Source: an uncultured Pelagibacteraceae bacterium (GTDB lineage Bacteria > Pseudomonadota > Alphaproteobacteria > Pelagibacterales > Pelagibacteraceae). From it: DNA of 44,349 nt. The position numbers were made by a program, and so were the translations under genes. The notes under the pieces are model-generated. The model was not told where the DNA came from and ran no database searches. It saw only the letters and a program-made list of their open reading frames with translations. Below are positions 1-8,379 of this stretch, piece after piece; the stretch's first letter is position 1; the number at the start of each line of letters is the position of its first letter. Location of the stretch: positions 1-44,349 of the forward strand of contig CACJUO010000010.1 of the NCBI GenBank assembly GCA_902596675.1. The letters run 5' to 3'.

Positions 1-951
1 TTCTAAATTATCATTACTCATATAAACTATCTTTTCATTTCCTAAATTTTCTACTAATTCAATTTTAGGTTTGAAATTTAATTTAGACTCATTTGATATA
101 TTAAAATGTTCGGGTCTTATCCCAATAAAATATTTGTTTTTATTAAACTTGATTTTTTCAAAAGTAATTTCGTTACCTAAAAAATGAATTTTATTTTCTG
201 AAATAATGTTTTCATTACTTAATGGTAAAATATTCATTTTTGGTGTTCCAATAAATTGAGCAACAAAAATATTTGACGGGTTATTATAAATTTCATCAGG
301 AGTTCCTACTTGTTCAATGTTTCCAAGATTTAATATTACAATTCTATCTGCTAAAGTCATTGCTTCTACTTGATCATGGGTAACATAAATCATATTAGTT
401 TTGATTTGGTTATGAAGCTTTGAAATTTCTACCCTCATCTCTGCTCTTAATGCTGCATCCAAGTTAGATAAAGGCTCATCAAATAAAAATATTTTGGGGT
501 TTCTGGTAATTGCACGTCCAATTGCAACTCTTTGCCTTTGGCCCCCAGATAACTGTTTAGGTTTTCTTTCAAGCAACTCCTCAATTTTTAAAATTTTAGC
601 TGCTTGCATAACTTTCGTTTCAATTTCTTCCTTAGATTTCTTTTCAATCTTTAGCCCAAATGACATATTTTCGTAAACATTCATGTGTGGATAAAGAGCA
701 TAAGATTGAAATACCATCGCTGTTTGTCTTTTTGAGGGATGAAGATCATTTATTTTTTGATCATTTATAAATATTTCACCTTCATCAATTTTCTCTAAAC
801 CAGCTATCATTCTTAATAAAGTTGACTTTCCACAGCCAGATGGGCCAACTAATACAAGAAATTCGTCATCTTTTCCCATTAGGTTAAAATCAGTTATTAT
901 CTTGTTTGATCCGAATGATTTATGAACGCCTGTGAATTTTATATTTGCCAT
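1..951 (-). CDS. Sugar-type ABC transporter ATPase (UgpC/MalK family), 3' end cut by window
   Basis: This is the cytoplasmic ATPase that powers a carbohydrate-type (CUT1) ABC importer. The reading frame is open from an ATG at 951 to base 1 (317 residues), so the C-terminal tail lies outside the window. Visible are Walker A GPSGCGKST (residues 36-44), the signature LSGGQRQR, a Walker B followed by DEPLSNLD, and the switch histidine in VTHDQVEA. A C-terminal TOBE-type regulatory region with the IGIRPEH motif follows, typical of MalK/UgpC. The start lies one base after the stop of the upstream SnoaL-like gene, so the two are probably co-translated. The binding protein and permeases at 5201-8379 lack their own ATPase, and this gene, divergently placed, is the natural partner (inference). 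Substrate unknown. Confidence 0.95.
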   Translation of the reverse strand, partial: MANIKFTGVHKSFGSNKIITDFNLMGKDDEFLVLVGPSGCGKSTLLRMIAGLEKIDEGEIFINDQKINDLHPSKRQTAMVFQSYALYPHMNVYENMSFGLKIEKKSKEEIETKVMQAAKILKIEELLERKPKQLSGGQRQRVAIGRAITRNPKIFLFDEPLSNLDAALRAEMRVEISKLHNQIKTNMIYVTHDQVEAMTLADRIVILNLGNIEQVGTPDEIYNNPSNIFVAQFIGTPKMNILPLSNENIISENKIHFLGNEITFEKIKFNKNKYFIGIRPEHFNISNESKLNFKPKIELVENLGNEKIVYMSNDNLE

Positions 952-952
952 T

Positions 953-2038
953 TCAACTTTTAACTTTTTCTAAAATATCTAAGCCTATTTGTTTTAAAAT
1001 ATGAAGTATATCAATTGGTACCCAATTTTCACGAATTTTTCCTTCATCATGGTGATAAAAATCCATAACTCTCATCGAGAGTTTTTGATTATTTGCTGTA
1101 AAACCTAACCAATCATTTGAACCATAATAAGCCTCTATACTATGCCAACCAGCACATAAAGAAAATTTACCGTCTCCTATTTCACAATAATGACCAAGTT
1201 TGAAATAATCTCTTTCAGTAAATGATTTTCTAAATGGCAACTGATGCATATCAATAAAACCCTCTAAAGATCTTGAGGTACCAATCCCGCATGGTCCATA
1301 CCATATCATTTTATCATGCCAATATTCTCTTTGAGGGTGATCTATTAATCTTTTTTTTAATTCTTTATCAGATAGGTTCTCTGTTTCAGGTTTCAAATTA
1401 AGACTTCTATTCATTGAAAGGGCTTGTCTCAAACTTGAATTTGAAATTTCAATATCTTTTTCAAAAAAATTTACACCATCAGTATTTATTGGGGGTAACC
1501 ATGCTCCTTCAGATCCTCTCGATGGATTGATTGGAAAAATACCACATTGTCTTAAGAAATCTATAACGTCAATTAAAATATGACTTTCAACTATTTTGTC
1601 TTCTTTAAGTTCGTGTATTTCACAACATCTAAGATTTATCATATTAAAATTTGGCTTGATCCCTAACCATGTCTTTTTAAAGTATCCAGATAACGTTGAG
1701 TATGACCCTACTAAAATTTTGTCTCTAAAAGCACCTCCTATTACAATATTTTCTCTTCTTTCCAAATCTGGGAAGGCTTCTAATAATGGAGTCCAGAACT
1801 TTTCATTTAAATTTTTTATTCCAACAAACTCATTTAAAGGATGAAAACAATTTACCTTAACATCGTATATAAAAGCCTTGTCTAAACTTTTATCTATTTC
1901 TTTCAATCCTACATTTACAATTTGATTTAAATAGCTTCTAATTAAATTTTTATTTCTAAAATTTTGCTCTGGTGAAAGAACAATATCTTTAATGTTTTTT
2001 TTAGTTTTAAGTCCTGTATCAAATTGCTCTATTTGCAT
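953..2038 (-). CDS. Tandem SnoaL-like (NTF2-fold) protein, paralogue A
   Basis: This protein of 361 residues contains two SnoaL/NTF2-like domains, roughly residues 35-160 and 235-350. The second holds FTERDYFKLGHYCEIGDGKF and a Trp/His-rich stretch (CAGWHSIEAYYGSNDWLG), typical of SnoaL-like polyketide-cyclase-type pockets. Members of this fold bind or isomerise small hydrophobic or hydroxylated ligands, and no specific activity can be assigned. No signal peptide is visible, so it should be cytoplasmic. It starts at an ATG only 52 bases from the divergent cupin gene and is followed after one base by the ABC ATPase. A second tandem SnoaL protein (3035-4003) lies in the divergent operon, suggesting both act on the imported compound (inference). 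The fold call is by motif and length, and the reaction is unknown. Confidence 0.8.
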   Translation of the reverse strand: MQIEQFDTGLKTKKNIKDIVLSPEQNFRNKNLIRSYLNQIVNVGLKEIDKSLDKAFIYDVKVNCFHPLNEFVGIKNLNEKFWTPLLEAFPDLERRENIVIGGAFRDKILVGSYSTLSGYFKKTWLGIKPNFNMINLRCCEIHELKEDKIVESHILIDVIDFLRQCGIFPINPSRGSEGAWLPPINTDGVNFFEKDIEISNSSLRQALSMNRSLNLKPETENLSDKELKKRLIDHPQREYWHDKMIWYGPCGIGTSRSLEGFIDMHQLPFRKSFTERDYFKLGHYCEIGDGKFSLCAGWHSIEAYYGSNDWLGFTANNQKLSMRVMDFYHHDEGKIRENWVPIDILHILKQIGLDILEKVKS

Positions 2039-2049
2039 ATATTTATTTA

Positions 2050-2078
2050 TTGGAAATATTCGTGTATCACAATATTAT
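2050..2078 (+). promoter_or_regulatory. Candidate sigma70-type promoter for the cupin operon (leaderless)
   Basis: A -35-like TTGGAA (2050-2055) and a -10-like TATTAT (2073-2078) are separated by 17 bases. The cupin ATG at 2091 begins 12 bases after the -10 box, so the transcript would have almost no leader, and no Shine-Dalgarno is visible before that ATG. The 52-base gap also has to carry the leftward promoter for the SnoaL/ATPase pair. Confidence 0.4.
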
Positions 2079-2090
2079 AACTAAAAAAAT

Positions 2091-3035
2091 ATGAATATTA
2101 GACTTGCTAAATTCAAGGAATTAACTCCAAGCACTTTACCCTTTGTTGAAGGTAAATTGGAAGGCCATAAAGAGAGAAAAAATTATTCTATTTTAGGGCC
2201 AGGTGTTGCCGAAGATGCAAATCAATCAATAAAAATATCAGAACGACATGGATTTAACTTGGGCGCTGTTTCTGCAAAACCATTTAATGGTTCTGGTCTT
2301 CATAGCCATTTGACTGCCGAAGTATTCATAATTTATTCAGGTAAATGGAGGTTTTATTGGGGTTCAAAAGGTGGAGATGAAACAATATTAAATGCAGGGG
2401 ATATTATATCTATGCCTACAAATATGTTTAGAGCATTTGAAAATGTAGGAGATGAAGAGGGTTTTATTTTTGTTGTTCTTGGTGGAGATGATCCTGGAAT
2501 TGTAACATGGATACCTGAAATTCTAAAAAAAGCAAAACAAACTGGTATGGCGTTATTAGATGATAATTCTTTGATTGATTTAAACAGTCAAGAAATTCCA
2601 AATGGTAGAAAATTACTTGAACCATTATCAAAGGATGAAATTATAAAATTTGATAATTATAAGCTAGAACAATTACAAAAAAATATATGTGAGACTAACA
2701 AGAGACTTGAAAATGAAAGCAATATTGGAAATAATGTTAAAATTTCACATATTTTAGGTAACAACTTTCAAAACAAATCAATAACGCCAATTATAAAACA
2801 AGATACTGGATTTAGCTTAAGCACTTTTAAATCTACAATTGGAAGAGTTGAAAATTTAAAATTTGATAAACCTACAATTTTTTTTTCACAAAAAGGGAAA
2901 TGGAACATTGAAACAGACAATTCTTCCATTGAATTAAATTATAAAGATACTTTTTCAGTTCCAGTTGGATCCAACATTAATATTAAAATCGAAGAAAAAA
3001 ATGAGTCACTTCTTAATTGTGTATCACAAATATAA
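2091..3035 (+). CDS. Two-cupin-domain protein
   Basis: This protein of 314 residues has a clear N-terminal cupin barrel, residues about 45-150. The metal motif GLHSHLTAEVF gives H71, H73 and E77, followed by the second-motif region GDIISMPTNMFRAFEN, in which the usual final histidine is replaced by Arg-Ala. A weaker second cupin-like barrel spans about 235-312 and lacks an obvious metal motif. Bicupins include dioxygenases, isomerases and sugar-binding proteins; the substrate is not identifiable here. No signal peptide is present. It is the first gene of a rightward operon. Its TAA overlaps the ATG of the next gene (TAATG), implying translational coupling. Confidence 0.8.
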   Translation: MNIRLAKFKELTPSTLPFVEGKLEGHKERKNYSILGPGVAEDANQSIKISERHGFNLGAVSAKPFNGSGLHSHLTAEVFIIYSGKWRFYWGSKGGDETILNAGDIISMPTNMFRAFENVGDEEGFIFVVLGGDDPGIVTWIPEILKKAKQTGMALLDDNSLIDLNSQEIPNGRKLLEPLSKDEIIKFDNYKLEQLQKNICETNKRLENESNIGNNVKISHILGNNFQNKSITPIIKQDTGFSLSTFKSTIGRVENLKFDKPTIFFSQKGKWNIETDNSSIELNYKDTFSVPVGSNINIKIEEKNESLLNCVSQI

Positions 3036-4003
3036 TGAAAGGTTTTGATAAGAAATTCAAAGACTTTCCTGACTATATATTAAAAATAACTGAGCAAATT
3101 TGGGAAGGTAAAGATGTTGAGTCTATCGGTAAATTTTATACAAAAAATATACCAGTGAGATCACCATTTGGAGTTACTTATGGCAATAAATCAGTTATAG
3201 ACGCAACATATGCAACTTTAAAAGAATTTCCTAACAGACAATTGTTAGGTGAGGATGTTATTTGGAATGGTAATGACGAAATTGGATATCACTCTTCCCA
3301 TAGAATATTAAGTAAAGGAACACACCTAGGTGATGGTTTTTATGGAAAGCCTAGTGGAAAAAATGTTTATTATAGAGTAATTGCTGATTGTGCATGTAAA
3401 GAAAATCAAGTTTATGACGAGTGGATTGTTAGAGATCAAGGAGCGATGGTAAGACAGATTGGTTACTCTCCAAAAGAATTTGCAAAGAAAATAATTGAAA
3501 GTGAGGGGGGAATGTCAACTGCATCCAAACTATTCGATTGTGAAACTGATAAAAGTTCAAATTATGAAGCTGAGAGATATAAAAAAGGATCAAAAGCTGA
3601 AAAATATTCAGAGATACTTAAAAATATTTTTAATTATAATTATAAATTTGAAGAATATGATAGGGCTGCTAATATTTTTTGGCCTGGAAATAAAATTTGT
3701 CATGGAAGAGAGAGTATTAAAAAAAAATGGAATTCTTTAAAAGCAATATTCTCAAATATAAAATTTACCATAGAACATGTAGGTTTTTTAGAGGAAACAG
3801 GTCAAAATCCAAGAATATCAGTTAGATGGTTTTTAGAAGGTACTCACAGTAACGACAGTATAGATTATGATAAAGCTTCAAATAAAAAAATATTTATAAT
3901 GGGGATTAATCATGCAGAATTTTACTCCAACTCTATTATAAGGGAGTGGGTATTGTTTGATGAAGTTGCTATATGGAAACAAATTTTATTAAATCATGGT
4001 TAA
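3035..4003 (+). CDS. Tandem SnoaL-like (NTF2-fold) protein, paralogue B
   Basis: This protein of 322 residues has two SnoaL-like domains, about residues 10-150 and 185-315. They show typical fold elements such as FYTKNIPVRSPFGVTYG and YDRAANIFWPGNKICHGRES. The second domain contains the characteristic segment ISVRWFLEGTH and ends in EWVLFDEVAIWKQI. The chosen ATG at 3035 shares its A with the stop of the cupin gene. An upstream TTG at 3017 would add six residues inside the cupin gene and is unlikely. It overlaps the MetE-like gene by eight bases. It resembles the protein encoded at 953-2038 in architecture rather than close sequence. Function unknown; the genomic setting suggests catabolism of the compound taken up by the adjacent ABC importer. 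Confidence 0.8.
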   Translation: MKGFDKKFKDFPDYILKITEQIWEGKDVESIGKFYTKNIPVRSPFGVTYGNKSVIDATYATLKEFPNRQLLGEDVIWNGNDEIGYHSSHRILSKGTHLGDGFYGKPSGKNVYYRVIADCACKENQVYDEWIVRDQGAMVRQIGYSPKEFAKKIIESEGGMSTASKLFDCETDKSSNYEAERYKKGSKAEKYSEILKNIFNYNYKFEEYDRAANIFWPGNKICHGRESIKKKWNSLKAIFSNIKFTIEHVGFLEETGQNPRISVRWFLEGTHSNDSIDYDKASNKKIFIMGINHAEFYSNSIIREWVLFDEVAIWKQILLNHG

Positions 4004-5123
4004 AATAAAAACTACACACGTCGGAAGCCTACCCAGATCAAATGAACTCTCAAGTCTTTTAGCCTCGAAAGATAATAAAGAAGAAATAAGTATAAAAAAA
4101 TTTGACGAAGTTGTAAGAAATAATGTTTTAGAAGTTGTAAAAAAACAGATTGATACAGGAATTGATATAATAAGTGATGGAGAAATGTCAAAAATAAGTT
4201 ATGCAACATATATTAAAGATAGAGTTGAAGGTTTTTCAGGAGAAAGTGAAAGAAAAGCTCCAAAAGATTTAGATGATTTTCCTTCTTTTAAAAAAAAACT
4301 TGTACAATCTGGTGGAACCCCGACATATAAAAGACCATGTTGCACAAGTGAATTAAAATTAAAAGATAATGTTTCAATTAATAAAGATATTGTTAATTTT
4401 AAAGATGCATTAAACAAAAATTCTCATAGCGACGGGTTTATGAATTCTCCATCACCAGGAGTTATTTGTAATTTTCTACCTAATAAATTTTACAAAAATG
4501 ATGATGAATATTTAGAAAAACTTTCAGATATTATGAAATTTGAATATGAAAAAATTATTGATAGTGGTATTTCTCTTCAGATCGATTGCCCAGACCTCGC
4601 TCTATCAAGGCATATGATTTATAAGGACATTTCAGAGGAAAATTTTTTAGAAAGAGCAAACAAACATGTCGAGGTTTTAAATAAGTCATTAGAAAATATT
4701 GATCCAACTAAAGTAAGAATGCATATTTGTTGGGGAAATTATGAGGGACCTCACACTCATGACATTGAGTTAAATAAAATTATTGAAATAGCTTTTAAAG
4801 CCAACATAAATAAGTATTTGATAGAATCTGCTAACCCAAGGCATGCTCATGAATGGGAAGTATTTGAAAATATAAAACTACCAAAGGATAAAATTATTAT
4901 TCCAGGAGTAATAGAGTCCACGAGCAATTTTATTGAACATCCAGATGTTGTAAAATATAGAATTTTAGCCTTTTCTAAAGTAATAGATCCTAGCCAATTA
5001 ATGGCTGGCACTGATTGCGGCTTTAGCACATTTGCTGGATTTGGAAATGTTGATGAAAATATAGTTTATAAAAAACTTGAGTCACTTGTGATTGGATCAG
5101 GACTTGCGTCAAAAGTGATTTAA
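3996..5123 (+). CDS. MetE-like zinc methyltransferase (C-terminal-type, cobalamin-independent methionine synthase family)
   Basis: The protein has 375 residues and corresponds to the catalytic barrel of MetE; the full E. coli enzyme is about 750. The N-terminal TTHVGSLPR matches the family opening. The zinc and thiol-binding set appears complete: H243 and C245 in RMHICWGN, E277 in LIESANPR and C341 in GTDCGF. Family members move a methyl group to a thiol, usually homocysteine. Short forms lacking the N-terminal half often use donors other than polyglutamyl methyltetrahydrofolate. Placed between a tandem SnoaL protein and a binding protein, it could demethylate the imported compound or a derivative of it (inference). 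A plain methionine synthase role is the main alternative. Confidence 0.85.
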   Translation: MVKIKTTHVGSLPRSNELSSLLASKDNKEEISIKKFDEVVRNNVLEVVKKQIDTGIDIISDGEMSKISYATYIKDRVEGFSGESERKAPKDLDDFPSFKKKLVQSGGTPTYKRPCCTSELKLKDNVSINKDIVNFKDALNKNSHSDGFMNSPSPGVICNFLPNKFYKNDDEYLEKLSDIMKFEYEKIIDSGISLQIDCPDLALSRHMIYKDISEENFLERANKHVEVLNKSLENIDPTKVRMHICWGNYEGPHTHDIELNKIIEIAFKANINKYLIESANPRHAHEWEVFENIKLPKDKIIIPGVIESTSNFIEHPDVVKYRILAFSKVIDPSQLMAGTDCGFSTFAGFGNVDENIVYKKLESLVIGSGLASKVI

Positions 5124-5200
5124 ATATCTCTTTTATTAGATAATTCTTAAAGATATAGTTTATTAGAATAATTATAAACAACCAAAAAAAGAGAGATTAT

Positions 5201-6427
5201 ATGAGAAAAATACTACTAACCTTATTGTTCGTACTTTTTGGAACAACAGCATATGCTGATGGGCATTGCAGTAAACCAAGTGGTTCAATAAATATTTTAG
5301 CAAATGATTTTCCTGCACTAAGAACTTTTGTAGAAACAGCTAAAGGATGTAAAGGAAGTGCAGATTTTAAAGTTACTCACTCATCTGAACACAACAAAAT
5401 AGCTGTTCCGGCTTTAACAGCAAACCCTTCTGAATTTTCAGCAAGAATTGCAGCTAATAGTTCAATTGTTCCTTTGATGAATCAAGATTTAATTAGACCT
5501 ATGGATGATCTAGTTAAAAAATATGGAAAAGGAATACAAGACTCGCAATTAATAACAATTGATGGAAAAGTAATGGCTGTTGCTTTTATGGCAAACACCC
5601 AACATTTGTATTACAGAGAAGATGTTTTAAAAGAATTAGGTATACCTGTACCTAAAACTTACGAAGAAGTTGTTGCTGCATCTGAAAAAATAAGAGCTTC
5701 AGGTAAAATGCAACATCCATATGCGGCTGCTTATAAAGCTGGATGGAATTTAGCTGAAGAATTTGTAAACATGTTCATTGGTCATGGTGGTGAATTCTTT
5801 AAAGCTGGAACTGCTGAGCCAAATATCAATAATGCAAAAGGTGTGGCTACATTAAACATGCTAAAAAAGTTAGCGAGTTTAAGTAATCCTGATTATCTAA
5901 CTCACGATAGTGAAGCAATTAAAGTTGAGTGGGAGTCTGGAAAAGTTGCTCTTATGACATTATGGGCATCAAGATCTGGAACTTTATTAGATGATGAAGG
6001 TGATGCAAAAATTACTGCAGCAACCAAATTAACTGGACCAGCGACTGTTGGTGGAGGAAGTATTCCTGCAGCTACATTATGGTGGGATGGATTTACTTTA
6101 GCAAAAAATAGATCTGATAGTGATGCAGAAGCAACTTTTATAGCTCTAGCTCATGCTGCTTCAAATAAAAAAATGGTTGCAGATGCTGCTGACCAAGCTG
6201 TTTGGTTAGTTGAAGGTTTTGTACCTGGACCAAAATCTATTGGTGTGATTGAAGCTGTAAAAATGGGAGCAAAACCTTATCCAATGTTACCACAAATGGG
6301 TTTAATGCATGGTGCATTAGGAAGCGAAATAGTTGAGTTCTTACAAGGTAAAGAGTCTGCAGAACAAGCATTAAAAGATGTAGAAGCTGCTTACATCAGT
6401 AAAGCTAAAGAACAAGGCTTTCTATAA
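5201..6427 (+). CDS. Sugar-type ABC transporter substrate-binding protein (family 1)
   Basis: This periplasmic binding protein of 408 residues has a clear signal peptide, with basic MRK, a hydrophobic stretch and a likely cleavage near AYA-DG at about residue 20. The body is of the extracellular solute-binding family 1 type: KVMAVAFMANTQHLYYREDV is the typical hinge-side segment, followed by EELGIPVPKTYEE-like wording and KVALMTLWASR. Two cysteines near the mature N-terminus (C23, C50) could form a disulfide. Trp-rich segments (VEWESG, TLWWDGF) may line the ligand pocket. The two permeases follow, after a perfect hairpin at 6437-6463. Substrate unknown; a polyol, sugar or sugar derivative is the family expectation. 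An AG-rich Shine-Dalgarno (GAGAG) precedes the ATG. Confidence 0.93.
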   Translation: MRKILLTLLFVLFGTTAYADGHCSKPSGSINILANDFPALRTFVETAKGCKGSADFKVTHSSEHNKIAVPALTANPSEFSARIAANSSIVPLMNQDLIRPMDDLVKKYGKGIQDSQLITIDGKVMAVAFMANTQHLYYREDVLKELGIPVPKTYEEVVAASEKIRASGKMQHPYAAAYKAGWNLAEEFVNMFIGHGGEFFKAGTAEPNINNAKGVATLNMLKKLASLSNPDYLTHDSEAIKVEWESGKVALMTLWASRSGTLLDDEGDAKITAATKLTGPATVGGGSIPAATLWWDGFTLAKNRSDSDAEATFIALAHAASNKKMVADAADQAVWLVEGFVPGPKSIGVIEAVKMGAKPYPMLPQMGLMHGALGSEIVEFLQGKESAEQALKDVEAAYISKAKEQGFL

Positions 6428-6436
6428 AATAAATAT

Positions 6437-6463
6437 TTAAGTGGGGATTTAATCCCCACTTAA
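6437..6463 (+). promoter_or_regulatory. Intercistronic hairpin between binding protein and first permease
   Basis: A perfect 11-bp stem (6437-6447 with 6453-6463) has a 5-base loop. The core is GTGGGGA/TCCCCAC, which is GC-rich against an AT-rich background. No T tract follows, so it looks like an mRNA 3'-end stabiliser or translation-limiting structure, not an intrinsic terminator. The permease ATG at 6470 is only seven bases beyond the stem. Confidence 0.8.
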
Positions 6464-6469
6464 TTTAAA

Positions 6470-7498
6470 ATGCCAAATAAAACTTTTTTCTGGTTTTTCT
6501 TGCCAACTGGTTTGGCAATGATTTTGTTTATTGGTCTACCAATAATATCAACCGGCATCCAATCTTTTTATGCCCAACATGATCAAATAGTAAAAGAAGT
6601 TAAAAAATGTGATCCTTTTGGTTGTACAGTTTCAATAGTTGTTGACCAGGAAGCAACTTCCATATTGAGAGATGAAAAACCTTTGGGTAAATTTAATGGG
6701 TTTGGCACTTATATAGATAGAAATCACTTAGCTATTGAGCAAATTTCAGATTTTTGGAAAGAAACTGACTCCTTTGGAGAATTTATCAATCAAGTTACAA
6801 ATTTACCTTTTTATAAAGCCCTTTTATTTACCTTAACATATTGTTTATTTGTAACTCCCAATGTTTTATTGCTAGGTTTTATTATAGCGTTAAGTTTAAA
6901 TGCGATATCTAGAAAAATAAGAGGACCACTAATATTTGGTACAATATTACCAATGATTGTTACCCCATTAGTTGGATCTCTTGTTTTATTTTGGATGATT
7001 GATGCAGAGGGTATTATTGGTGCAAATTTACAATTAATGATGGAAGACCCATATCTATCATTAAAATCGTCTAGAACGCTTACATGGATAACGATAATTA
7101 TCTATGGAATTTGGCATCATTCTCCTTTTGCTTTTGTAGTTTTTTATGCTGCATTACAAACTGTACCTCAAGAACCTGTTGAGGCAGCAATTATCGATGG
7201 AGCGTCAAGATACCAGAGAATTAGACATATTGTGTTGCCACATATTTATCCAGTTGTTACTTTTGTAGCTTTAATATCATTAATGGACAATTTTAGAGTC
7301 TTTGAACCAATAATTGGTTTTAGCGCTGAGGGAAGTGCTCAATCTTTATCTTGGTTAATTTATGATAATTTAGTGAATGAAGAAGTAATCTTATTTGGCT
7401 CTGCAGCAGCAACCTCAATGATGACTATTGTTGGTATAGCTATATTGTTGGCACCAGTACTAATTAGGACTTGGAAAGAATTTAGAACGGCAAGATAA
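6470..7498 (+). CDS. ABC transporter permease, MalF/UgpA type
   Basis: This inner-membrane permease of 342 residues opens with a membrane segment (residues about 5-27). A periplasmic insert of roughly 85 residues follows, with a Cys pair in KKCDPFGCT, and then five further membrane segments. The cytoplasmic EAA loop that docks to the ATPase is visible as EAAIIDGASRYQRIRHIVLP (about residues 236-255). With the next gene it would form the heterodimeric channel of the importer. No Shine-Dalgarno is visible because the start lies against the hairpin at 6437-6463, which may hold its translation down. Its TAA overlaps the ATG of the next permease (TAATG). Confidence 0.93.
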   Translation: MPNKTFFWFFLPTGLAMILFIGLPIISTGIQSFYAQHDQIVKEVKKCDPFGCTVSIVVDQEATSILRDEKPLGKFNGFGTYIDRNHLAIEQISDFWKETDSFGEFINQVTNLPFYKALLFTLTYCLFVTPNVLLLGFIIALSLNAISRKIRGPLIFGTILPMIVTPLVGSLVLFWMIDAEGIIGANLQLMMEDPYLSLKSSRTLTWITIIIYGIWHHSPFAFVVFYAALQTVPQEPVEAAIIDGASRYQRIRHIVLPHIYPVVTFVALISLMDNFRVFEPIIGFSAEGSAQSLSWLIYDNLVNEEVILFGSAAATSMMTIVGIAILLAPVLIRTWKEFRTAR

Positions 7499-8379
7499 TG
7501 GAATATGGTTTAGACAAAAGATCGAATGCACTTAAAACATTTAACACAACTTTTATAATCATTTGGTTATTAATTGCATGCTTTCCATTTATTTGGACTT
7601 TTTGGGGATCGTTTAAAGTAAGAGCGGATTTTTTTTCTAGAGCTGATTGGTGGTATGCGATCTCAGCATTTAATACGTTATTAGAAACAGGAGGTCAATT
7701 TACTTCAAAAGCATATTCTGAAGCTTGGACTGAGGGTGAATTTTGGAAAGCATCAAGAAATACGATAATAGTAACAGTTTTTGTTGTCTCTATATCACTT
7801 TTTTTAGGAACTTTAGGTGCTTATGCTTTATCTAGATCTACTGAAAGATATGCATTTTGGATATTAATTGCAGCATTAATTTTTAGAGCAATGCCACACA
7901 TAACACTAGTCTCTGGATATCTTTTTCCGTTTTTTGAATTACAAATTTGGGGGATTTTACCAACCACAATTGTGGTTTTAGTCGCAATAAATCAACCATT
8001 TACTTTATGGTTACTTTATTCTTTTTTTAAAACTGTTCCTAAAGAATTAGATGAAAGTGCATTAATTGATGGTTGTTCATATTTTCAAGCATTTAGATAT
8101 ATAATCATGCCAGTGATGTGGCCTGGAGTAATAACAGCTGGTTTGTTTAGTCTTATGTTGGCTTACAACGACTTTACAGTCACTGCATTATTATTAAATC
8201 AAGAAAACCACACAATGGTTCCAAAAATACAAAGTTATCTTGGTACTAATCAGCATGAAGGTAATTTAATGTGGGCTGTTTCAGCAGTTGTGTCTGCAAC
8301 AGCACCATTGTTTATGTTAGTCATGTTTTTTCAAAGACAAGTAATAAGTGGCTTAACCACTGGTGCTGTTAAAGGGTAA
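7498..8379 (+). CDS. ABC transporter permease, MalG/UgpE type
   Basis: The second inner-membrane permease of the sugar-type importer has 293 residues and about six membrane segments. Its EAA loop reads ESALIDGCSYFQAFRYIIMP (about residues 183-202). It begins at an ATG sharing one base with the stop of the preceding permease, and its own stop overlaps the ATG of the HAD gene in the same way, so translation of the three is coupled. A loop after the first membrane segment (residues about 42-82) is probably periplasmic. Together with the permease encoded at 6470-7498 it should pair with the ATPase encoded at 1-951. Confidence 0.93.
   Translation: MEYGLDKRSNALKTFNTTFIIIWLLIACFPFIWTFWGSFKVRADFFSRADWWYAISAFNTLLETGGQFTSKAYSEAWTEGEFWKASRNTIIVTVFVVSISLFLGTLGAYALSRSTERYAFWILIAALIFRAMPHITLVSGYLFPFFELQIWGILPTTIVVLVAINQPFTLWLLYSFFKTVPKELDESALIDGCSYFQAFRYIIMPVMWPGVITAGLFSLMLAYNDFTVTALLLNQENHTMVPKIQSYLGTNQHEGNLMWAVSAVVSATAPLFMLVMFFQRQVISGLTTGAVKG

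Noticed and set aside
494..676. Plus-strand open frame inside the ABC ATPase gene
   Set aside because: It lies antisense to the conserved Walker and signature region of a clear ATPase and has no family features.
3017..3034. TTG start for the second tandem SnoaL gene
   Set aside because: It would lie inside the cupin gene; the ATG at 3035 overlaps the cupin stop in the TAATG arrangement seen repeatedly here.
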